This document shows, in pieces, positions 54,895 through 64,000 of a DNA stretch of 64,000 nucleotides. The stretch is taken from assembly GCA_031761405.1 (NCBI GenBank), contig JASEVX010000011.1, positions 14,198,996 to 14,262,995 of the forward strand, written 5' to 3'. Position 1 is the stretch's first letter, and each line of letters starts with the position of its first letter. The notes under the pieces were generated by a model. That model saw only the letters and a program-made list of their open reading frames with translations. It ran no database searches and was not told where the DNA came from. The position numbers were made by a program, and so were the translations under genes. The stretch comes from Serripes groenlandicus (lineage: Eukaryota; Mollusca; Bivalvia; Cardiida; Cardiidae).

Positions 54895-55640
54895 CCAGAC
54901 AACTCATGAAAACATTGTGGCAAAAGGAGATAATAAGCAACTTTTCCTTTTGCAACAATGCTTTTAACTCTATTCCATGATTACAGAGAATACCCACAGT
55001 TGACTGCCTAGGTGTTTTCAAGGTCGTCTGCTGCAGATTTGTTGTACATGGGAAAGGGTTAAAATGAATGTGTTTACCCTTTCCCACATACAAATGCTTT
55101 CTGAGGCCTCCTTGACAAACAACATTTGAAAACATTGTGGCAATATGGGAAATTGCTCATGAGCAATTTCTCAATTTGCCTAAATGTTAACACCTCTACT
55201 CTAAAATTACACTTACATCCTTTTTCTTAAGATGTTTTAGAATTAATTTGCTGGACACTTTTTCTTTGTGATGGCACTGTTTTGATTGATTCATAATAAA
55301 TAGACAATTTAGTGTGAAAACAGTTTGGAATATGTTAACTGCATGGATTGTGCAATGATCGAACAGGAACACTACACGTCATTGTCCAAACTATTAGCCC
55401 CAGTACTTACTCTTGTTGTCGGGTTGCCTGGGGGCTTCAACCAGTATTTACCTGGGGTAAGCCTTTAAAATTCTTTCCCACATAAAATCCATCTGTAGCA
55501 GACAACATTTGGCCCAAAATGTGGATAACAAAGTCGCAAAAGGTAAAATTGCTCATTACAGCAATTTATACTTTTGCCACAATATTTTCAAAAGTTGTCT
55601 GCTTCACAGGAGTCGGAATGTATGAGGAAAAGGGTTATAT
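54895..55640. mobile_element. Three worn TTAA MITEs
   Basis: 54895-55062 (+, right end intact), 55071-55260 (+, left end intact), 55471-55640 (-). 55260-55470 is unique. Confidence 0.6.
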
Positions 55641-55744
55641 TAATGTTAAAAAATGTCTTGTAACAAAGAAATATTATAATATTATATGCAATGTGTAAAG
55701 AGGTAATTAATTAATATTAATGCAAATAAGTTTTGACTTTACAT

Positions 55745-55832
55745 AAAACAGATCTCTCTGGTGTAGTGATAGAGCATCCGCCTCGGTTGCAGGAGGTAAG
55801 CTGGTTAGATCCCCAGCAAGAAACATACCAAA
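55745..55832 (+). mobile_element. SINE type 2, head only
   Basis: TCTCTGGTGTAGTGATAGAG, GGTTAGATCCCC, ends at CATACCAAAG, 74 bp before the exon at 55907. Confidence 0.75.
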
Positions 55833-55906
55833 GGAAATTTGGGAAAGAAACACTCTAATAAAAAGCAATTTTCTATGACTAATTTGAATATGTTCTGTAT
55901 TTGCAG

Positions 55907-56065
55907 GAGAAAGAGAAACAAGAACAGTTAAATGAGTTGCTGAACTGCTACAGTAGTCAGGGGCTGCCTTCCCCACCATCCTTAGTGCAGATAGGTCATT
56001 CACAGATCGATGAGTCCATGTACCAAATAGAGGGCGACTGGAGGGCCATTGTGGAAAACTCACAG
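55907..56065 (+). CDS. PLEKHG5: PLEKHG5-like RhoGEF exon just before the DH domain
   Basis: 53 codons between TTTGCAG and CAG/GTGAGG, phase 0 at both ends. Starts EKEKQEQLNELLNCYSSQGL and ends GDWRAIVENSQ. In vertebrate PLEKHG5 the segment before the DH domain has the same plan: an acidic/amphipathic helix, then a GLP-containing turn, then a short W-containing segment. The exon lies between a SINE head and a SINE body. Ordinary intron-size spacing to the next exon (793 bp) fits one gene. Identity is by resemblance over this and the following exons. Confidence 0.85.
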
Positions 56066-56095
56066 GTGAGGCAGCAGAACTTATGTACCTATAGC

Positions 56096-56272
56096 TCTTG
56101 GACTTGCATTAGGACTGCCTGGCTGGTGTCAGAATAATTGTACCAGTATAGTAACTGGTAACTTTCCCAGGAAATGTCGTTAGATACAATATGTTACTGA
56201 AAAAATATACCTGTAACTGAAAAATTGTTGAAGGCAGTGTGATGAAACGCCATGCAAACAAACAAACAAAAC
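56096..56272 (+). mobile_element. SINE type 2, body and tail only
   Basis: GGACTTGCATTAGGACTGCC onwards, GTACCAGTATAGTAACTGG, with a partly repeated TTACTGAAAAA/TAACTGAAAAATTG and an AAACAAACAAAC tail; 30 bp after the exon donor. Confidence 0.75.
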
Positions 56273-56381
56273 AAAATATAATCTATAAATAGATACTTGA
56301 GAGTATTTTGTGTATTTACATAATTCATAAGTAAATATTACGTTTTCAGAATATTTAAAAATACTTCTTGTATTTACAGAG

Positions 56382-56605
56382 TTAACCCTTTCCCACATAC
56401 GACAATTCTGCAGCAGACGACTTTGAACATATTTTGTCAAAAAATAAAAAATCTCTAATTGAATGGATAACCTATGACTAAAAATGGAAAACATTGTGGC
56501 AAAAGGAGAAATTGCACGTTTTGTGCAATTTCTTTTTTTATCACTATGCAAAAAGCTGTCTGCTGCAGAGGCGTCAGAAAGCGTCTATATGAGGGAAAGG
56601 GTTAA
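56382..56605 (-). mobile_element. TTAA MITE, GCAC/GTGC type
   Basis: Full ends; a short deletion removes GTTTTC after ATCACTATG. Confidence 0.88.
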
Positions 56606-56858
56606 TGATTGAATGAATATGTCTATGCTGAACATTTGAAAATATTTTGATTTCTTTGCATAATAAATGAGTAACATTTTTCAAGGATATTTGAGAAATT
56701 TTTTTGTCTTTCCAGAATTCATGAATAAATAAACAATTTACAGGATATTTTTTGGTCTTTCCAGTATTCATTTCTTTATAAACTATGGTTTGCTTTTCCA
56801 GAATTCAAGTAAAAGATATTTCTTTGCAGAATTTTTGAGAATTTATTTTTGTTTGCAG

Positions 56859-56954
56859 AATTTATCCAAGAGGCAGCAAGACCAGCAAGAGGCTATCTGG
56901 GAACTGCTGCAAACAGAACTTTACTATATACGGTCATTACGGGTCATATCCGAT
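56859..56954 (+). CDS. PLEKHG5: PLEKHG5-like RhoGEF exon: start of the DH domain
   Basis: 32 codons between GTTTGCAG and GAT/GTAAGT, phase 0. Encodes QQEAIWELLQTELYYIRSL, the first conserved helix of the Dbl-homology domain (CR1 pattern: a glutamate-rich E-L-xx-T-E-xx-Y-I-xx-L helix), which contacts the Rho GTPase switch region. The text closely follows vertebrate PLEKHG5/6 in this helix. Confidence 0.9.
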
Positions 56955-57017
56955 GTAAGTCCCATTATACCAGTCCTTGTATACACTCGCTTCATCCTTT
57001 CCCATTTGCAGAAGACT

Positions 57018-57220
57018 TTAACCCTTTCCCTCAGACGACTTTGCACGTATTTTGTGAGAAAATAGAAAATCTTCATAATTGAATGGATAACCTATGACAA
57101 AAAGTGGAAAACATTGTGGCAAAAAGAGAAATTGCACGTTTTGTGCAATTTCTTCTTTTGTCACTATGTTTTCAAAAAGCTGTCTGCTGCGGAGACGTCA
57201 GAATGAGGGATAGGGATATA
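57018..57220 (-). mobile_element. TTAA MITE, GCAC/GTGC type
   Basis: Left arm shortened (CCCTCAGACGACTTTG); right end eroded to GGGATAGGGATA. Confidence 0.8.
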
Positions 57221-57261
57221 CCAGTCCTTGTATGCTCACTTCATCCTTTCCCATATGCAGA

Positions 57262-57443
57262 TGACTTTAAAACTGGTAGTAATAGCTGCCCGTCTTGGCG
57301 CACACGGTTGCAGGGTTATCATTACGACTAGCAGACGGTCTGGTGTCGGGATAAATGCACCAGTAGTACTGGTAACTTAGCCAGGAAATGCCATAATATT
57401 ACTGAAAAATTGTTGAAAGCTGCGTAAAACACCAAACAATAAA
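57262..57443 (+). mobile_element. SINE type 2, headless
   Basis: ACTTTAAAACTGGTAGTAAT, CACCAGTAGTACTGGTAACT, ATTACTGAAAAATTGTTGAA, ACACCAAACAAT. Confidence 0.8.
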
Positions 57444-57464
57444 TTCCGAGACGGGAAGTACGGG

Positions 57465-57884
57465 TATCTGCAGCAGACCACTTTTGAAAAGATTGGCGAA
57501 TAGAGAAATTGCTCACAATGAGCAACTTCTTAATTCTAGCAGTGTTTTCAACTCTGTTCTTTGAATATAATATGCTTTCAAGGAGTTCTTTTCATATTTT
57601 GGACTAAATGTTTGCTAAGTGGTCTGCTGCAGATTGTTGTATGTGGGAGAAGCATTAACCATTTCACTCATACAACAATTCTGCAGCAGACGACTGTGAA
57701 CGTATTTTGTCAACAAATAGAAAATCTCTATAATTGAATGGATAACATATGATTAAAAGTGGAAAACTTAGTGTCAAAAGTAAAAATTGCTTGTTTTGAG
57801 CAATGTTTTCTTTTGTCACTATGTTTTCAAAAAGTCATCTGCTGCAGAGGCGTCAGAAAGTGTCTATATGAGGAAAAGGGTTAT
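57465..57884. mobile_element. Two abutting TTAA MITEs in opposite orientation
   Basis: 57465-57658 (+, old, left end missing) and 57655-57884 (-, young) share TTAA at 57655-57658. Confidence 0.78.
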
Positions 57885-58174
57885 GGGTTTCATATCCGAA
57901 TACATCTTAATGCATACATTGTTTGGGTAATTATGCATGCCTTCAGTTTGAATAATGTAAACAAAACATAATTTTTTTTTTTATTTATACTGTCAACAAC
58001 AACAGAAATACAGATCAAAAGTTTGAATTGTGTTGTTCACATGATTGTATTCAAAGTCGTCTGCAGCAGATTTGTTGTATAGTTGAAAAGTTAAATGTGC
58101 TTAAAATATTGTAAGAAAAGGAAGAACAGTATCTTTACTTGCAATGTTTGCTATCTGTATGGTGGACGGAGTTA

Positions 58175-58384
58175 TTAACCCTTTCCCTCATACGACAATT
58201 CTGAAGCAGACGACTTTGAACGTATTTTGTCAAAACATAGAAAATCCAATGACAAAAAGTGGAAAACATGGTGGCAAAAGGAGAAATTGCACGTTTTGTG
58301 CAATTTCTTCTTTTGTCACTATGTTTTCAAAATGCCGTCTGCTGCAGAGGTGTCAGAAAGCGTCTATATGAGGGAAAGGGTTAA
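58175..58384 (-). mobile_element. TTAA MITE, GCAC/GTGC type, 20-bp deletion
   Basis: Lacks TCTATAATTGAATGGATAACC before ATGACAAAAAGTGG. Confidence 0.87.
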
Positions 58385-58660
58385 TGAGAGACATCATTGT
58401 CTTAATTGTGGCTTACCCGTATTTGATGAAAAAGAATTACCAAAAATGTAAAGGTCAAAAGAAAATTGTGATCAATCTTTATAAAATGTTAAAACCTTTA
58501 ACCACATATTGACAACTTGTGAAGCTTCTGCAGCAAGCATTGTTTTTATCATACTGAGCAATTTATTTTATTCACACAATGTTTTCTTCTTTATCAAAAA
58601 TAACTTCTATATATTTGTAAACCTTTATTTAGAGACGTTTTCCATATATTTACCTAGTTG

Positions 58661-58885
58661 TTAACTCTTTCCCACATACAACAAATCTGCAGCAGACGAC
58701 TTTGAAAATAAATTGCCAAAAACATGAAAAACCTTCTTAAATGAGAGTTTAATTATCAAATAGTGTTGAAAACTTTGTGGCAAAAGAATAAATTGTTCAT
58801 TATGAGCAATTTCTTCTTTTTCCAATATGTTTTCAAAAGCCATCTGCTGCAGAGGCATCAGAAAGCGTCTGTGGTAAAGGGTTAA
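58661..58885 (-). mobile_element. TTAA MITE, old subfamily
   Basis: Followed at once by a second right-end piece to 58928, which lies 45 bp before the exon at 58974. Confidence 0.75.
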
Positions 58886-58973
58886 AAGCCATCTGCTGCA
58901 GATTTATTGTATGCCGTAAAAGGGTTTACTGTTCTATAAATGTAATATTTATTTTGTATTTTCTTCATTTCAG

Positions 58974-59024
58974 TTATTTTTATGTGTGCTACTCAATCTT
59001 CAAAATGAACTCCTCCTTAATGAG
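58974..59024 (+). CDS. PLEKHG5: PLEKHG5-like RhoGEF micro-exon in the DH domain
   Basis: 17 codons between CATTTCAG and GAG/GTAAGT, phase 0: LFLCVLLNLQ then NELLLNE. It is hydrophobic and nearly superimposable on the helix that follows CR1 in vertebrate PLEKHG5, where an LFLC.LLNLQ segment is conserved. It is too short to be found by ORF length alone; recognition rests on the family match and both splice sites. Confidence 0.88.
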
Positions 59025-59100
59025 GTAAGTTTTTGATAAATCTAATTGAAATCTTGAATCTGACGACCCAGCATTATACATAGTCTTGAACCCTATACAT

Positions 59101-59277
59101 TTAACCCTTCTCCACTTGCAGATGCATTTTGACGCAATAGCAGCAGACGACGGATCAATTTCCCCTTCACCACAATGTTTTCAACTTTATTTAACATTTA
59201 TGGAGATTTTTCATGTTTTTATCACTATGATTTCAAAGTCGTCTGCTGCAGATTTGTAGTATGTAGGAAAGGGTTAA
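59101..59277 (+). mobile_element. TTAA MITE, shortened
   Basis: 177 bp; left stem arm missing; 76 bp after an exon donor. Confidence 0.78.
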
Positions 59278-59639
59278 ATACATTTAAATATTTTATACAA
59301 TCTGAACATGCGGCAATCACTGCTTCTATCATGTTTATTTATATGGGTTATCTCCCCTGTAGATACTAAATATTTTTTAAATGGCAATTTAATAAGCTGG
59401 CGCAATGGTCAATCTCAAACCACCTGTAACAGGCAGTCATTAGATCTATACGTCAATGTTTGCTACTGCAGCAATATTTGGGTCTAGTTTTAATGACAGG
59501 TTTTGTGATGATAGAAACTTCTAGTTCTATGTCAAAATGAGTAACGTAACAGGCATACCAACCACAGGAAATTGGCAACAAGTTTAGGGTTATATCACCC
59601 CACACATCCACACAGTCTGAGCTAGATCTGCACTTGGAA

Positions 59640-59795
59640 TCACAGTCACGACGGTTATGGTGGAGTGCCCTTGGGTGATGTACATTTCCTTGTCTAGTAC
59701 TGGTTTCTTTACCCAGGGATCATGAATAAGTGAACTGTTGCCGTGATATAACTGAAATAATGTTGAAAAAGGTGTTGAAACCCTTTTAAACAAAC
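59640..59795 (+). mobile_element. SINE type 3, headless
   Basis: GGTGGAGTGCCCTTGGGTGA, CCCAGGGATCATGAATAAG, GCCGTGATATAACTGAAATA. Confidence 0.82.
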
Positions 59796-59861
59796 TAGAT
59801 GTGCACTGTTTGTTGAAATGTCTACAAATCATTCGTGAAGTCTCTCACATACAGTGTACAC

Positions 59862-60030
59862 AATGGTTGTTTTAGATACCAAATGGTGTGAATGTTCACA
59901 ACGTTTATTTTAGATCTACAAATGGTGTGAATGTTCACAACGTTTATTTTAGATCAACAAATGGTGTGAATGTTCACAACGATTATTTTAGATTACCAAT
60001 TGGTGTGGGTGTTCACAATGGTTGTTTTCT
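59862..60030. repeat. Tandem array, 39-bp unit, about four copies
   Basis: AATGGTGTGAATGTTCACAA recurs at 59882, 59921, 59960 and 59999 (diverged). Each unit contains the short palindrome TGTGAATGTTCACA. Confidence 0.88.
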
Positions 60031-60195
60031 ACACTTGTAAAAAAGGTTCTGGGGTTGGTTTGCGTAAAGCGCTGCTGTATCGTTCGCCTCACTGGTGTAG
60101 TGGTCTCAACCCTTTTGCACACGCATTACTACTTTGCAGGAGAGGAATTTGATAACATCTTGGCAAAGATGTGAAAAATCTCTGTATGTGTCAAA

Positions 60196-60425
60196 TTAAC
60201 CCTTTCCCTCATATAGACGCTTTCTGACGCCTCTGCAGCAGACGGCTTTTTGAAAACATAGTAACAAAAGAAGAAATTGCACAAAACGTGCAATTTCTCC
60301 TGTTGTCACAATGTTTTCCACTTTTTGTCCTAGGTTATCCATTCAATTATGGAGATTTTCTATGTTTTGACAAAATACGTTAAAAGTCGTCCGCAGCAGA
60401 ATTGTTGTATGAGGGAAAGGGTTAA
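60196..60425 (+). mobile_element. TTAA MITE, full length, GCAC/GTGC type
   Basis: Both TTAA ends. A worn copy (60430-60560, with GCTTATAAAGAGC stem) follows the shared TTAA. Confidence 0.9.
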
Positions 60426-60658
60426 ATAATTGGAGAGAGTTCAGAACATTGTAGCAAAAAGAGAAATTGCTTATAAAGAGCAATTTCTCCTTAAGCCAAA
60501 ATGTTTTCAAATGTTGTCTGCTGCAGAGGTGTCAAAATGTGTCTGTATGAGGGTAATGTCTAAGTGTCTGAGGTGGCTTGTCAAAATCTTATCCGGTCAC
60601 ATTCAAGACTTTATGACATAAAAGATTTAAAAGTAAAATAGTAATTTGCTATAGTCTT

Positions 60659-60783
60659 TTAACTCTTTCCCACTTGCAGACGCAATTGTACGCATCTGCA
60701 GCAGACACCTTTTAATACCAATGTTTTAAAAAGTCATCTGCTGCTGAGGTGTCAGAAAGTGTCTGTATGTGGGAAAGGGTTAA
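60659..60783 (+). mobile_element. TTAA MITE, 125-bp deletion derivative
   Basis: Ends are intact, the central hairpin is lost. Ends 36 bp before the exon at 60820. Confidence 0.82.
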
Positions 60784-60819
60784 TGGGCATAGGTAAATGG
60801 TTTGTTTATACATTTTCAG

Positions 60820-60969
60820 GTTGAGACGGAGAGATTGTTTAACAATATAGGAGATATTGTGACTGTCAACACGGAGTTCTGGAAGGGTTACCTTGCTAAA
60901 GTGCTGGAAGATACTAGAAGCACAGCATCAATGTTAAATCCATCTTTATTAAAACCTGGCTTTCAGAAG
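60820..60969 (+). CDS. PLEKHG5: PLEKHG5-like RhoGEF exon in the DH domain
   Basis: 50 codons between ACATTTTCAG and AAG/GTATGC, phase 0. Begins VETERLFNNIGDIVTVNTEF and ends LLKPGFQK. ERLFxNI followed by a hydrophobic helix is the second conserved block of Dbl-homology domains (LFxNIxEI pattern). The order after the LFLC micro-exon is as in PLEKHG5. Confidence 0.92.
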
Positions 60970-61007
60970 GTATGCTACATCTTTGTTGTATCCCTTTTAC
61001 TTAGCAA

Positions 61008-61231
61008 GACCGCCTTGGTGGAATAGTGGTAGAGCATTTGCCTTGTTGCGGCGAGTTGTGGGTGCAATCATTGACTGGGTCATACCAAAGACTTTAAAAA
61101 TGGTAGTTATGGCTTTCCTACCATGCGTCTCAGGATTGTTGGGTTAGCATAACAACTGACTCATTGGTGTCAGGAAACACTGATATACCTGAAGATTGTT
61201 GAAATTGGTATGAAACACCAGACACATAAAA
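61008..61231 (+). mobile_element. tRNA-derived SINE, type 2
   Basis: CCGCCTTGGTGGAATAGTGG head, TCATACCAAAGACTTTAAAA, tail ACACCAGACACATAAAAA. Starts 39 bp after the exon donor. Confidence 0.85.
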
Positions 61232-61504
61232 AATGTCCTTGAGCAAAACACATTATGCCATGTGGTTAAAAGAGAAATGGCTCATAATTAAATGAGAAAA
61301 TTCTTCAATGTTTTTTCAACTATTTTCAATATTTATACTTCCATTTGATATGAGACTTTTCATGCCCTAAAGTTTTCAGAGTCATATGTTGCAGATTTGT
61401 TGTATGTGGCCAAGGAAAATAAGTAGAATGAATATCTCGGTCTAAATTACAATGTATTACAGTTAGTTAACAGAGCTTATTTTTTTTACATATGCATCAT
61501 CCTT

Positions 61505-61860
61505 TTAACTCTTTCCCACTTAAAAAAGGATATTTGTTCATCTGCAGCAGATGACTTTTGAAAACAGTTTGGCAAAAGGAGTAATTGCTCATTGCTCCTT
61601 GCCAAAATCTTTTTGAACTCTATTCAATAATTGTAAAATATGCTGCAGAATTATTGTGCAGTCAAACTTGTGTAAGCTGTCACTTGTCTTATGCAGCCAA
61701 CTTGTATTAAGCTGTATGGTATCTTGAAGAATAACCAAAACAACATTTTCTTCTTATTTGACTTGTATTAAGCAGCCACCTGTGTTCAGAAGCCAAACTT
61801 CAACTCTCCCCAGGGTGGTTGTTTAAGACAAGTTTTACTGTATGTTGGAAATGGGTTAAT
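61505..61860. mobile_element. Worn MITE with an inverted-repeat insertion
   Basis: MITE left part 61505-61645; then 61665-61845 (TCAAACTTGTGTAAGC, GTATTAAGCAGCCACC, GGTGGTTGTTTAAGACAAG), akin to 62541-62709; then a MITE-like right end. Confidence 0.55.
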
Positions 61861-61897
61861 ACTGATAAATACATTGTGATTTTATTTTCTTTTTCAG

Positions 61898-62008
61898 TAT
61901 TACGACATGTTCCAGCCTTATATTCAATACTGCTCTCGTCAGAAATTGTGTATAGACTACATGAAAATTCAGTACAACGACAATGAACTCTTCAAAACAT
62001 ATGTCATC
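61898..62008 (+). CDS. PLEKHG5: PLEKHG5-like RhoGEF exon in the DH domain
   Basis: 37 codons between TTTTTCAG and ATC/GTAAGT, phase 0. Encodes YYDMFQPYIQYC, then CIDYMKIQY and NDNELFKTYVI. This matches the middle of PLEKHG-type DH domains (F.PYI.YC followed by a Y-M segment and an L-F-x-x-Y-I end). Confidence 0.92.
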
Positions 62009-62284
62009 GTAAGTCATTCAATGTGTAATCCTAACCCCCCATTTTCCCCTTTGTAATTCTTCTCAGGCCCATCTGCAGCAGGCAACATTTGAAAACAATG
62101 TCACTGTGTGTGGCAAAAGACTAAGCTCCTTTTGCCACACTGTTTTGAACTCTGTTCATTGACTCAAATTGTATTCATAGAGACTTTCCAACTTTGTGTT
62201 TGTATTGTTTTCAAAGTCATCTGCTGCAACTTTGTTGTATGTTGGAAAGGTGTATAGACGACAGATGTTTGTACATCTTCATGG

Positions 62285-62508
62285 GGAATCCGCTGTGGTC
62301 AAGTGGTAAGCATCAGGGATTTGAAACCGGGTGTCCCAGGTTCAAACCCCAGTCGCAGCACTGCAGTCATGGTGGAGTGCCCTTGGTCAAGGCACATTTT
62401 CTAGCCTAGTACTGGTTTGTTTACTCGGGGATCATGAATAAGTAAACTGTCGCCGTGATATAACTAATAATGTTGAAAGCGGCGTCAAACCCCAATAAAA
62501 CAAAACAG
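62285..62508 (+). mobile_element. tRNA-derived SINE, type 3
   Basis: Complete copy with the 12-bp duplication ACATCTTCATGG at 62273-62284 and 62509-62520. Head CCGCTGTGGTCAAGTGGTAA and GGTTCAAACCCC. It sits in an old MITE whose right end is at 62195-62250. Confidence 0.93.
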
Positions 62509-62540
62509 ACATCTTCATGGAGTGAGCACCAAAAGTGATA

Positions 62541-62709
62541 TACAGTAAAACCTGTGCTAATGACCACCTTTGTATAGCAATTCCCTGTCTATAGCAACCA
62601 CACTTTTAATTACCCAATTACTTTTTTTCTGCATAAATGACCACCTGTGAACAAAGACCAATGGTTCTCTTCCAATGAGTTGTCTTTAAACACAGGTTAA
62701 GCTGTATTT
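62541..62709. repeat. Inverted-repeat element
   Basis: TACAGTAAAACCTGTG at the left is inverted imperfectly at the right (CACAGGTTAAGCTGTA); ATGACCACCT occurs twice inside. Confidence 0.7.
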
Positions 62710-62869
62710 ACAAGTGGCTTTGTCACAAGATAAAAGATATTTTGATGTTCAATCGAGCCCCGATAGATCAGACATAAACTGTGAGAGCTTTCGAACCAGG
62801 GATCATGCGATTGAAGTCAAGCTCTGTCATTTGTTCCTTCTGATGATTGGCAAAAGTTCTCGTGACTAG

Positions 62870-63050
62870 CAGTATTCGTCTGCCACCAATCGGCTAAACA
62901 GTTTGTGCGCAAAAGTAGCCAGATGCCTGTGTAGAATTTTGTGTGGAGTTCAGGTGCAAGAAAGCAAGGAAACACTTAAGTGGTGAACTGGCTGCCGTGA
63001 TAAACCATTGAATAGGGTGTTAAATTCAATTCCAATCAGTCAATCAATTC
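62870..63050 (+). mobile_element. SINE type 1b, worn
   Basis: CCACCAATCGGCTAAACAG, GTGTGGAGTTCAGGTG, GAACTGGCTGCCGTGATAAA, ending CAATCAGTCAATCAA. Confidence 0.65.
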
Positions 63051-63154
63051 CATCTATATATGGGTTTACGACAGGGTAAACTGAAAAGAATCATTTGATA
63101 AATTCACTGATTACAACAAAGACTTTATCAGCATGTATAATCAACTATTATTTC

Positions 63155-63357
63155 TTAACCCTTTTCCACTTGCAGACGCATTTGCAGCAGATGACTTTTG
63201 AAAACATTGTGGCAGAAGGAGAAATTTCCACTTTTGCCGCAATGTTTTCAACACTATTTGATGATAACACTCTCATTTATGGAGATATTTCACATTTTTG
63301 CCAATATGTTTTCAAAGTCGTATGCTGTGTAAAGTTGTTGTATGTGGGAAAGGGTAA
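63155..63357 (+). mobile_element. TTAA MITE, shortened
   Basis: Loop deleted (GGAGAAATTTCCACTTTTGCC). Ends 32 bp before the exon at 63390, so the acceptor's upstream region is partly MITE-derived. Confidence 0.78.
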
Positions 63358-63389
63358 ATAACCTATTTAATAAATGTGTATGTTTTCAG

Positions 63390-63539
63390 TGGGCGGAAGC
63401 GCAGAACATGTGTAACAGATTAAAGCTGACAGATTTACTGGTGAAGCCTATGCAGAGATTAACAAAATACTCACTTCTGCTGCAAGCCATCCTGGGTAAA
63501 ACAGATGATGAACATCAACGCAAAGATCTTCTAGAAATG
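63390..63539 (+). CDS. PLEKHG5: PLEKHG5-like RhoGEF exon: DH domain CR3 helix
   Basis: 50 codons between GTTTTCAG and ATG/GTAAAT, phase 0. Contains LKLTDLLVKPMQRLTKYSLL, the most diagnostic Dbl-homology motif (L.DLL.KP.QR.TKYPLLL), whose helix contacts switch II of the GTPase. The usual Pro after TKY is Ser here. The rest of the DH domain and the PH domain must lie beyond the window. Confidence 0.95.
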
Positions 63540-64000
63540 GTAAATGGCTGCTATATACTACTGCTTTTAAAATTAATCTATGCTCGGATTAAAAAATTTC
63601 ACAGTTTTTCCCAGCTGCAGCAGATCACCTTTGATAATAGTTCACAAGGTCAAATTACGCTAAATACATCCGCTGTCATGCTGATCTACACCACTATAGT
63701 CCCTAAAAAATACCATCACCAGAATGTATTGCATATATGACATTGAGTTTAAATTCATTGTAAATGTGTATAGGATGCACTGGAAATGATTGATTTGATC
63801 ACTTTAAGTATTTCAACCTTGTTTGAAAGTGAAAGTAGAGAATGCTAACCACTGGTTTTGTCCGGGCCCGATTTGGTAATCATTTTCGCCTGGTGAGTTC
63901 TTTCTTGCATAATGCATGACCCCCCATTTTCTTTGTATTGTTTTAAAGCTTAGGTAACTCTTTTCAATGATATATGGTGTTCCACATGAGAAACGCTTAG
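63540..64000. other. Intron start, no further exon seen
   Basis: AT-rich, with a short MITE remnant (GCTGCAGCAGATCACCTTTG near 63614). The apparent ORF across the donor is read-through of the exon into the intron. Confidence 0.55.

Larger units (their letters stand above)
1846..55906 (+). other. Very large intron of the PLEKHG5-like gene
   Basis: Between the donor at 1846 and the acceptor at 55906 I find no other conserved host exon except the candidate alternative first exon at 46014. The space is filled by transposable elements, listed separately, plus unique AT-rich stretches. A short poorly conserved exon could be hidden here. Confidence 0.6.

Noticed and set aside
56849..57082. 77-codon ORF over the DH exon in another frame
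   Set aside because: The frame shared with the adjacent exons and the DH motif lies in the overlapping frame; this one is a shadow running into a MITE.

Overview
The window looks like intronic DNA from a bivalve mollusc. It is AT-rich and full of tRNA-derived SINEs whose 3' part carries the GTGATATAACTGA...GTTGAAAGCGGCGT motif familiar from molluscan genomes. It also holds pearl-like elements (tetranucleotide microsatellite plus ~155 bp satellite monomers), a type described from bivalves. The species assignment is inference.

One host gene runs through the whole window on the + strand: a PLEKHG5-type Rho guanine-nucleotide exchange factor. Seven phase-0 exons can be read (1681-1845, 55907-56065, 56859-56954, 58974-59024, 60820-60969, 61898-62008, 63390-63539; 294 codons). 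They cover a region upstream of the DH domain and most of the DH domain. The intron between the first two exons is about 54 kb. Inside it, a TATA box, an initiator and a short ATG exon with a phase-0 donor (45942-46118) look like an alternative internal promoter and first exon.

At 10425-17201 the large intron carries a 6.8 kb DIRS-type tyrosine-recombinase retrotransposon with uninterrupted ORFs: gag, RT-RNase H-methyltransferase, and tyrosine recombinase. Its ends are diagnostic. There are 149-bp inverted repeats with unlike outer extensions, plus an internal complementary region matching both outer ends joined together. The gag frame stays open from 11070 to 16679 except for one UAG.

Most of the rest is mobile DNA. 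The dominant family is a ~230 bp palindromic MITE bounded by TTAACCCTTTCCC...GGGAAAGGGTTAA, in dozens of copies on both strands, often abutting each other through a shared TTAA or hosting later insertions. Other families are three tRNA-SINE types (several with clear target-site duplications), pearl-like elements at 35308-36783 and 38643-39753, a second MITE with GAGGGCTTGGCG ends (one copy split by a 1.7 kb CAGGGCTG-ended element), a hairpin element with a 75 bp perfect palindrome, and several tandem arrays.

No functional tRNA, rRNA, CRISPR array or other host gene was found. The nesting gives a relative order: TTAA MITEs came first, and SINEs, pearl-like elements and the GAGGGC MITE inserted into them later. 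The DIRS element, with open ORFs and matching repeats, looks young.
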